Positions 1 through 4,912 of a stretch of DNA of 11,738 bases are shown piece by piece. This DNA is from Parvibaculum sp040882025 (GTDB lineage Bacteria; Pseudomonadota; Alphaproteobacteria; Parvibaculales; Parvibaculaceae). The DNA is taken from positions 1 through 11,738 of the forward strand of contig NZ_JBBECC010000184.1 in assembly GCF_040882025.1 (NCBI RefSeq), written 5' to 3'. The position numbers and the translations under genes are program-made. The notes under the pieces are model-generated. The model was given only the letters and a program-made list of their open reading frames with translations. It had not been told where the DNA came from and made no database searches. Each line of letters begins with the position of its first letter. The first letter of the stretch is position 1.

Positions 1-83
1 ACAATCCCAATGCCACCCCTTTTGCAGAGGAATCCTCAGGGGGAGGGTGGGAAGTAAGGAACACGCCTGCCCAAAAAAACAAT

Positions 84-113
84 GTCATCCCGGGGCTTGT
101 CCCCGGGACCCAT
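84..113. repeat. Short palindromic intergenic repeat, copy 1
   Basis: A 7-bp perfect stem, CCCGGGG at 89-95 and CCCCGGG at 101-107, encloses the loop CTTGT and is flanked by GTCAT and ACCCAT. The arrangement matches short palindromes that are scattered through alphaproteobacterial intergenic DNA. It resembles the copy at 210-230 in loop and stem composition. Confidence 0.6.
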
Positions 114-209
114 CCTGCCCGCCGAAGCAGCGCATCGGCGTTGCGAAGGCGGGTGGTTCCCTCAGCAAGCGCGATTGCCCGCTCCCGCTCCCCCTCCCCC
201 ACATCGTCT

Positions 210-230
210 TTGCCGGGCTTGACCCGGCAA
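210..230. repeat. Short palindromic intergenic repeat, copy 2
   Basis: An 8-bp perfect stem, TTGCCGGG at 210-217 and CCCGGCAA at 223-230, encloses the loop CTTGA and is followed by CCCAG. It belongs to the same general type as the element at 84-113 (GGG, CTTGW loop, CCC). Confidence 0.6.
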
Positions 231-336
231 CCCAGAAGGCGCGCACCCGTCCGCCGAAGCTCCGCAAGGAGCGAAGGTGGAAGCGCCGTCTCTCTTCGCA
301 AAAACCTCTTCGCGCCTTCGCGTCGGAGCCTGTCCT

Positions 337-361
337 CGGGCCGCGCGCAAGCGCGGACCCG
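337..361. repeat. Short palindromic intergenic repeat, copy 3
   Basis: CCGCGC at 341-346 pairs with GCGCGG at 351-356 around the loop GCAA. The stem continues as CGGG at 337-340 and CCCG at 358-361, with A357 bulged. It is a hairpin of similar size to the two upstream copies but with a different loop, so it may be a second repeat type. Confidence 0.5.
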
Positions 362-422
362 TGGGCGTGACACTTCTTCCTCCCCCCTTTGCATCCCCCG
401 CCCGATGCGTCACCATCCCCCC

Positions 423-782
423 ATGCCGATGACCTACCGCGAATTCAACGCCTTCTGCGCCGCGCTGCCGGCCACCACCCATGTCGTGCAATGGGGCGGC
501 GCGCATGTCTGGAAGGTGGGTGGCAAGGTCTTCGCCATCGGCGGCTGGGAGCGCGGCAGCCATCCCGGCATCACCTTCAAGGTCTCCGACATCGGCTGGG
601 AAATGCTGCGCGACGCGCCCGGCTGCCGCCCGGCGCCCTACCTCGCCTCGCGCGGCATGAAATGGATCCAGAACCACGACAAGGGCCTCGGCAAGCGCGC
701 GCTGAAGCAATATCTCGAAGCCTCGCACACCCTGGTCGCCGCCGGCCTGAGCAAGAAGAAGCGCGCCGAGCTGGGGCTTTGA
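423..782 (+). CDS. MmcQ/YjbR family DNA-binding-fold protein (DUF419)
   Basis: A 119-residue protein starting MPMTYREF, of the usual length for the MmcQ/YjbR (CyaY-like fold) family. Features typical of the family are the N-terminal helix with YREFNAFCAALPATTH, the glycine-rich strand pair around HVWKVGGKVFAIGGW, the ITFKVS strand, and a C-terminal helix region with the MKWIQ element and LKQYLEASHTLVAAGLSKKKR. The family has no well-established biochemical function; it is usually described as a small cytoplasmic protein with a possible DNA-binding role. The start is uncertain: in-frame ATGs lie at 405, 423 and 429, and none has a good Shine-Dalgarno sequence. Homology to the family supports starting at 423 or 429. 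The gene ends 65 bases before the restriction-modification cassette and is probably not part of it. No terminator is visible after it. Confidence 0.85.
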   Translation: MPMTYREFNAFCAALPATTHVVQWGGAHVWKVGGKVFAIGGWERGSHPGITFKVSDIGWEMLRDAPGCRPAPYLASRGMKWIQNHDKGLGKRALKQYLEASHTLVAAGLSKKKRAELGL

Positions 783-812
783 GGCGGCGCGAGGGGGTAC
801 CACAATCCTGAC

Positions 813-841
813 TTGCCACTGTTTGCAATATTTGCTATATA
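813..841 (+). promoter_or_regulatory. Promoter of the type I R-M operon
   Basis: TTGCCA at 813-818 and TATATA at 836-841 are separated by exactly 17 bases, a close match to a sigma-70 type promoter. The predicted start of transcription (about 7 bases after the -10 box) falls on or next to the ATG at 848. No Shine-Dalgarno sequence precedes that ATG, so the transcript is probably leaderless. This is read from the sequence; the start of the RNA has not been shown. Confidence 0.65.
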
Positions 842-846
842 ACAAA
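831..846. promoter_or_regulatory. Imperfect palindrome over the -10 box, candidate HTH operator
   Basis: TTTGCTATATAACAAA reads as an inverted repeat with one mismatched symmetric pair (14 of 16 bases symmetric). It covers the -10 box of the cassette promoter. A related half-element, TTTGCAATA at 822-830, lies just upstream and makes a 9-base direct repeat with TTTGCTATA at 831-839 (8 of 9 the same). XRE-type regulators usually bind such palindromes, and the first gene encodes an XRE-type domain, so autorepression is a reasonable inference. Confidence 0.45.
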
Positions 847-847
847 C

Positions 848-2677
848 ATGACAAAAAACCCCGACATCGTGGCGGTGCTGCGCGCCATCCGCGCCAATCT
901 CGACCTGACGCAGGAGCAACTCGCGGAGCGGCTCGGCGTCTCATTCGCCACGGTAAACCGTTGGGAAGGCGGTGCCAACAAGCCGCAAAAGGCGGCCCTG
1001 GCCACCATCGCCGACCTCGCTGCCGAGGCAGCGGTTGATATGGATGCCCCCGACGCACAGGCACCGGAAGCCGCCAGGGTCGCGCGGCGGCGAACCGGCG
1101 CGCGCTCGGCCACGCCCTCCACCAAATCCATGGAGCAGATGCTGTGGGATGCCGCCTGTTCCATCCGGGGCGAAAAGGACGCGGCCAAGTTCAAGGACTA
1201 TCTACTGCCGCTCCTGTTCCTCAAGCGCCTGTCCGATGTCTTCGACGATGAGATCGCGCGCCTCGCCGAGGAATATGGCGACCGCGCCACGGCGCTGGAG
1301 ATCGCCGAGGAGGATCACGCTCTCCTGCGCTTCTACCTGCCGCCCGAAGCGCGCTGGGCCGTCATCAGTGGACGCGAACCATATGAATGGCCCGACGACG
1401 ACAAAGGAAAGAGCACGCGGCCCAAAGACATCGGCGAACATCTGACCAAGGCCGTCCGCGCCGTGGTGCGGCAGAACCCTTCCCTGTCGGGTGTCATCGA
1501 CGTCGTCGATTTCGGTGCCGAGCGCAATGGCGAGCGCGACATCAATCCAGCCAAGCTGCGCGAGGTGGTCGAGACCTTCTCCGATCCGCGCTACCGGCTC
1601 GGCCTCGCCGACGTACAGCCGGATTTTCTCGGCCGCGCCTACGAATACCTGCTCCGGAAATTCGCCGAAGGCTCGGGCCAGAGCGCCGGCGAGTTCTTCA
1701 CGCCCACCGAGGTCGGCTTCCTGATGGCCCACATCATGCGCCCGAAGCCCGGCGAGGAATGCCACGACTATGCCTGCGGTTCGGCCGGACTGCTCGTCAA
1801 GCTTCAGCTCGTCGGCAAGGAACTCGACCCCACAAGCAAGGTGCCGCTCAAGCTCTACGGCCAGGAACTGACGGCCGAGAGCTACGCCGTCGCCCAGATG
1901 AACGCGATCATCCACGACATGAACGTCGAGATGGCGCGCGGCGACACGATGATCAATCCGAAATTCAAGACGGCGGACAGCAAGATCAGGACCTACGACA
2001 TCGTCGTCGCCAACCCGATGTGGAACCAGCCCTTCAACCCCGACATCTTCGCCGACGATCCGTTCGATCGCTTCCGCACGCAGGGCGGCGCCAGCACGGG
2101 CAAAGGCGATTGGGCCTGGCTCCAGCACACGCTTGCCTGCCTCAACGAGCGCGGCCGCGCGGCGGTGGTGCTCGACACCGGCGCGGTGACACGCGGCTCC
2201 GGCTCCAAGAACGAGGACAGGGAGCGCAACATCCGCAAATGGTTCGTCGACCGCGACATGATCGACGGCGTGATCCTGCTGCCCGATAACCTCTTCTACA
2301 ACACCAACGCCGCCGGCGTGGTCGTGGTGCTGTCCAAGCGCAAGCCTGCGGCGCGCAAGAACAGGCTTGTGCTGATGAATGCCGGCCGGTGCGTGCAGAA
2401 GGGCCGGCCGAAAAATTTCATCCCCGAGGATTCCATCCGCCCGCTGGCGGCGACCTACCTGAGGGGTGAACCGGTCGATGGCGAGCTGATTGTCGTGGAT
2501 TGCGCGAAGATCGCGGAAGCGGATTACAATCTCAGCCCGAGCCGGTGGGTTGGTGCTGCACAGTCCGAGGACGCGGCAAACATACCTGAATTGATCAGTT
2601 CACTTCGTTCGCTATCTGACGCCGGAGTTGAAGCAGACCTGCACCTTTTTAAGATACTTTCCAGGCTCGCGTCATGA
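848..2677 (+). CDS. hsdM: Type I R-M methylation subunit with N-terminal HTH domain
   Basis: A 609-residue protein. Residues about 5-60 form an XRE-type helix-turn-helix (LTQEQLAERLGVSFATVNRWE, G, KP, as in HTH_3). A basic linker follows, and then the HsdM N-terminal helical domain begins near MEQMLWDAACSIRG (residue 95). The N6-adenine methylase domain includes the QSAGEFFTPTEV element (278-289), SAM-binding motif I as DYACGSAGL (307-315) and motif IV as NPMW (389-392), where most relatives have NPPF/Y. With HsdS it should methylate adenines at the host's target sites and form part of the restriction complex. The long start at 848 is preferred: the promoter fits it, the HTH is well formed, and the internal ATG at 1130 (the start of a usual HsdM) has no ribosome binding site. 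The last 35 residues are less typical and AT-richer. The gene overlaps hsdS by the ATGA at 2674-2677. Confidence 0.93.
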   Translation: MTKNPDIVAVLRAIRANLDLTQEQLAERLGVSFATVNRWEGGANKPQKAALATIADLAAEAAVDMDAPDAQAPEAARVARRRTGARSATPSTKSMEQMLWDAACSIRGEKDAAKFKDYLLPLLFLKRLSDVFDDEIARLAEEYGDRATALEIAEEDHALLRFYLPPEARWAVISGREPYEWPDDDKGKSTRPKDIGEHLTKAVRAVVRQNPSLSGVIDVVDFGAERNGERDINPAKLREVVETFSDPRYRLGLADVQPDFLGRAYEYLLRKFAEGSGQSAGEFFTPTEVGFLMAHIMRPKPGEECHDYACGSAGLLVKLQLVGKELDPTSKVPLKLYGQELTAESYAVAQMNAIIHDMNVEMARGDTMINPKFKTADSKIRTYDIVVANPMWNQPFNPDIFADDPFDRFRTQGGASTGKGDWAWLQHTLACLNERGRAAVVLDTGAVTRGSGSKNEDRERNIRKWFVDRDMIDGVILLPDNLFYNTNAAGVVVVLSKRKPAARKNRLVLMNAGRCVQKGRPKNFIPEDSIRPLAATYLRGEPVDGELIVVDCAKIAEADYNLSPSRWVGAAQSEDAANIPELISSLRSLSDAGVEADLHLFKILSRLAS

Positions 2678-3885
2678 ATGGTTGGACGGACACCATTCTT
2701 GGGGACGAGATTGATCTAGCTTACGGCAAGTCCCTGCCCGCGCACGTCCGCCAGGCGGGGCCATATGAAGTGTTCGGCTCGAACGGTTGTGTTGGTCATC
2801 ACGAAGAGCCGCTCATTGCTGGGCCGGGCATCATCGTCGGTCGCAAGGGCTCTGTTGGCGAGGTTGCATATTCGGAGGGAGATTTCTGGCCCATCGACAC
2901 GGCCTATTATGTTGTCAACAAGGGTGGGCACGATTGGCGTTTTCTCTTTCATCTTCTTTCAAGTCTAGGGCTCAAGGGTCTGAACAGCCATAGCGCGGTG
3001 CCTGGGCTGAACCGCGAGGATGCCTATTCGATTGGCGTTTCACTCCCGGCGCAGCCCGAACAGAAAATGATCGCTGACGCTCTCGACGTCGTAGTTGACC
3101 GCCTCAAGCTTGAAGATGAAGCCATTGCACTGTCCCAAGACCTCAAGCGCGCGGCGATGCGGGTGCTGTTCAGCAACGGTTTGAGGGGCGAAGCACAGAA
3201 GGAAACCGAATTCGGTCCGGTGCCGGCAACGTGGGACGAAAGCCTGCTCGACGACTGTGCCACAGTTCAAACCGGTGCGGCGAAGGGAAGGAAATTCGCA
3301 GACGCTGAGGTGGTGGAAGTGCCTTACCTGCGCGTCGCAAATGTGCAGGATGGGCATCTCGACCTCACCGAGATGAAGGAAATCCGTATCCGGAAGTCGG
3401 AGATCGAACGCTATCGCCTGCAACTTGGCGACGTCGTTCTTACGGAAGGCGGGGATTTCGACAAGTTGGGGCGCGGTTTCATCTGGCGCGGCGAATTGGA
3501 GCTGTGCGTGCACCAGAACCACGTCTTTGCGGTGCGGCCTGATCGAGAGAAAATGCTCCCTGAGTTCTTCGCGTATCTTGCGCAAAGTCCATACGGCAAA
3601 GCCTACTTCCTGAAGGTGGCACACAAGACCACCAATCTGGCGTGCATCAACAGTACAAAGCTGAAGGCGTTTCCGGTTCCGGTGCCGCCCACCCTAGACG
3701 AGCAGCGTGAGATCGTCGCCATCCTAGACGCCATCGACCGCAAGATCGACCTGCACCGCAGAAAGCGCGCCGTGCTCGACGAACTCTTTAAGGCGCTGCT
3801 GCACAAGCTGATGACCGGCGAGATCCGCGTGGCCGATCTCGACCTCTCAGCGCTGACGCCTGCCTCACCCGGAAAGGCGGCCTGA
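2674..3885 (+). CDS. hsdS: Type I R-M specificity subunit
   Basis: A 403-residue protein with the two-target-domain layout of HsdS. The first target recognition domain is at about 1-125 (with GPYEVFGSNG and GIIVGRKGSVGEV, typical of this fold). A central conserved helix follows at about 126-185 (LPAQPEQKMIADALDVVVDRL). The second recognition domain is at about 190-330 (VPYLRVANVQDG, GDVVLTEGGD). The C-terminal conserved helix is at about 335-395 (PTLDEQREIVAILDAIDRKI, KALLHKLMTGEIRV). HsdS chooses the two half-sites of the bipartite target and docks HsdM and HsdR. The target sequence cannot be predicted from here. Its ATG overlaps the hsdM stop codon, so translation is probably coupled. The 5' part, with the end of hsdM, looks less GC-rich than the neighbouring DNA, as often seen where recognition domains have been exchanged. 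Confidence 0.93.
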   Translation: MNGWTDTILGDEIDLAYGKSLPAHVRQAGPYEVFGSNGCVGHHEEPLIAGPGIIVGRKGSVGEVAYSEGDFWPIDTAYYVVNKGGHDWRFLFHLLSSLGLKGLNSHSAVPGLNREDAYSIGVSLPAQPEQKMIADALDVVVDRLKLEDEAIALSQDLKRAAMRVLFSNGLRGEAQKETEFGPVPATWDESLLDDCATVQTGAAKGRKFADAEVVEVPYLRVANVQDGHLDLTEMKEIRIRKSEIERYRLQLGDVVLTEGGDFDKLGRGFIWRGELELCVHQNHVFAVRPDREKMLPEFFAYLAQSPYGKAYFLKVAHKTTNLACINSTKLKAFPVPVPPTLDEQREIVAILDAIDRKIDLHRRKRAVLDELFKALLHKLMTGEIRVADLDLSALTPASPGKAA

Positions 3886-4737
3886 ATGTATTTCTTCTAT
3901 ATCGACGAATCCGGTTCGCGCGATCCCTCGACAGGCACGGCCGAAAAGCCCAAGGATCATCTCTATGTGCTGCTGGCGGTGGGCCTGTTCGAACGCCAAT
4001 GGCGCCCCTTCGAACAGACCATCGCCCATGTGAAGCTCGAACTTGCCGACTATCTGAGACGGCAAGGCAAGGGCCCGTTCGATCTCGCCGATTGCGAAGT
4101 CAAATCGAACTGGATGCGCAACGCAAAGGAACGCGGAGAGAAAAGTCCATTTCTCAATGCGCTGGACGATGCCGACCGCGAGCGGTTGGTGACCGCCTAT
4201 TTCGATCAGCTCGGACCGAGAAACGCAGTGATCATCGCCGCCGTCATCGACAAGCGGCATCTGCACGACCACATCACGCATGAGACGCTGCACAAAAAGG
4301 CTTACGAGTTTCTGCTCGAACGGATTCAGCACTACATGCGGGAATATCATCCCAAGCATCAGGCGCTCATCGTGATGGACGACACAAGCAAACAGCTCAA
4401 TCGCGCCGTAGCGATGAAGCACGCCTATTTCCAGCGCGCCGGAAACCGGAATCTGCAGTTCCCGCAGATCGTCGAATATCCATTCTTTTCGGCGAGCGAA
4501 CTGTCGAACGGCGTGCAACTGGCGGACCTGCTCGCCTACAACGTCTATCGTGCGTTTCGCAGCGAGGACCTCGCCTATCCCTATTTCGAAATGCTGCTGC
4601 CGCATTTCTACCGGCGGAAAGCGGGGCAGGTGCTCGACGGATTGAAGGTCTGGCCGGACCCTTCGCCCCTTATAGGTTTGGCCCGCGCGGCATGGGACGC
4701 CCGAAAAGAAAAGGCCCCCCAGGAGGAGGGCCGGTGA
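3886..4737 (+). CDS. DUF3800 domain protein in type I R-M operon
   Basis: A 283-residue protein of the DUF3800 family (Pfam PF12686). The two family hallmarks are present: the N-terminal DE pair in FYIDESG (D7, E8) and the C-terminal QxxD motif in SNGVQLADLLAY (Q211, D214). A further acidic pair, D165-D166, lies in LIVMDDTS. Acidic residues on such strands suggest a metal-dependent, RNase H-like nuclease core; this is inference, since no member's reaction is firmly known to me. The C-terminal tail is charged (RKEKAPQEEGR). The ATG directly follows the hsdS stop with no spacer, and GGAAAGG at 3871-3877 can serve as ribosome binding site, so it belongs to the hsdMS transcript. Its place inside the cassette points to a role in defence or in control of restriction. 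Its end overlaps a small RNA candidate on the opposite strand. Confidence 0.88.
   Translation: MYFFYIDESGSRDPSTGTAEKPKDHLYVLLAVGLFERQWRPFEQTIAHVKLELADYLRRQGKGPFDLADCEVKSNWMRNAKERGEKSPFLNALDDADRERLVTAYFDQLGPRNAVIIAAVIDKRHLHDHITHETLHKKAYEFLLERIQHYMREYHPKHQALIVMDDTSKQLNRAVAMKHAYFQRAGNRNLQFPQIVEYPFFSASELSNGVQLADLLAYNVYRAFRSEDLAYPYFEMLLPHFYRRKAGQVLDGLKVWPDPSPLIGLARAAWDARKEKAPQEEGR
4704..4732 (-). terminator. Rho-independent terminator reading leftward
   Basis: Read on the minus strand, GGCCC and GGGCC close a hairpin (4713-4732; the stem can extend past one mismatch) whose loop includes CCTCCT. It is followed directly by TTTTCTTTT (4712 down to 4704). This is a strong intrinsic terminator for minus-strand transcription, and it overlaps the 3' end of the DUF3800 gene. 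On the plus strand the same hairpin has no T tract after it, so it should not stop the hsd transcript. Confidence 0.7.
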
Positions 4738-4847
4738 TGTCGGGCTGGGCGAACCATATCGAGCCCACCAGGGGCACCCGACAGATAAATATATGGGCCA
4801 TGATATTGCGCCGGGCAAGGACAATCTGTCCTGGCCGCCCGATCTTT
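4704..4847 (-). ncRNA. Candidate small RNA antisense to the hsd operon gap
   Basis: The roughly 144-base minus-strand stretch between a promoter-like sequence (4854-4882) and an intrinsic terminator (4704-4732) can form three hairpins. Hairpin 1 pairs AGGACA with TGTCCT (4818-4823 and 4827-4832), with GGGC/GCCC outside. Hairpin 2 pairs GTCGGG with CCCGAC (4739-4744 and 4777-4782), with CTGGGC and part of GCCCACCAG inside. The third is the terminator, whose loop shows the anti-Shine-Dalgarno sequence CCTCCT. This loop recalls the alphaproteobacterial alpha-r14/CcsR ('cuckoo') small RNAs, but I cannot assign it to a family. It is not 4.5S RNA, which would carry a conserved core that is absent. 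A short minus-strand frame through it has no ribosome binding site. Confidence 0.5.
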
Positions 4848-4853
4848 CGCAAA

Positions 4854-4882
4854 AATATTCTCGAATCCGTTAACAAAATCAA
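4854..4882 (-). promoter_or_regulatory. Candidate promoter of the antisense small RNA
   Basis: On the minus strand TTGATT (4882-4877) and AATATT (4859-4854) are separated by 17 bases. The -10 matches the consensus at four of six positions. The local AT-richness (4849-4890) stands out in this GC-rich window. It would start RNA near 4847. Some of the AT-rich DNA may instead serve a plus-strand promoter for hsdR, for which I see no clear boxes. Confidence 0.4.
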
Positions 4883-4912
4883 AATGTTACGGGAAGACGC
4901 GAGGGGCCGGGC

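Larger units (their letters stand above)
1..422. other. Gene-free left end with palindromic repeats
   Basis: No convincing protein is encoded here. Open frames run through the stretch, but their translations are rich in Arg, Pro and Ser and look like GC-rich noise. The stretch holds three short palindromes (84-113, 210-230, 337-361) and a nested hairpin-like sequence near the left edge, where CCACCC at 13-18 can pair with GGGTGG at 45-50. Bases 371-400 are pyrimidine-rich. I see no clear promoter for the following gene. Confidence 0.6.

Noticed and set aside
3865..4824. A 319-residue open frame on the minus strand
   Set aside because: It is antisense to the DUF3800 gene, which has its family motifs and operon position. 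The part beyond 4737 is better explained as a structured small RNA.
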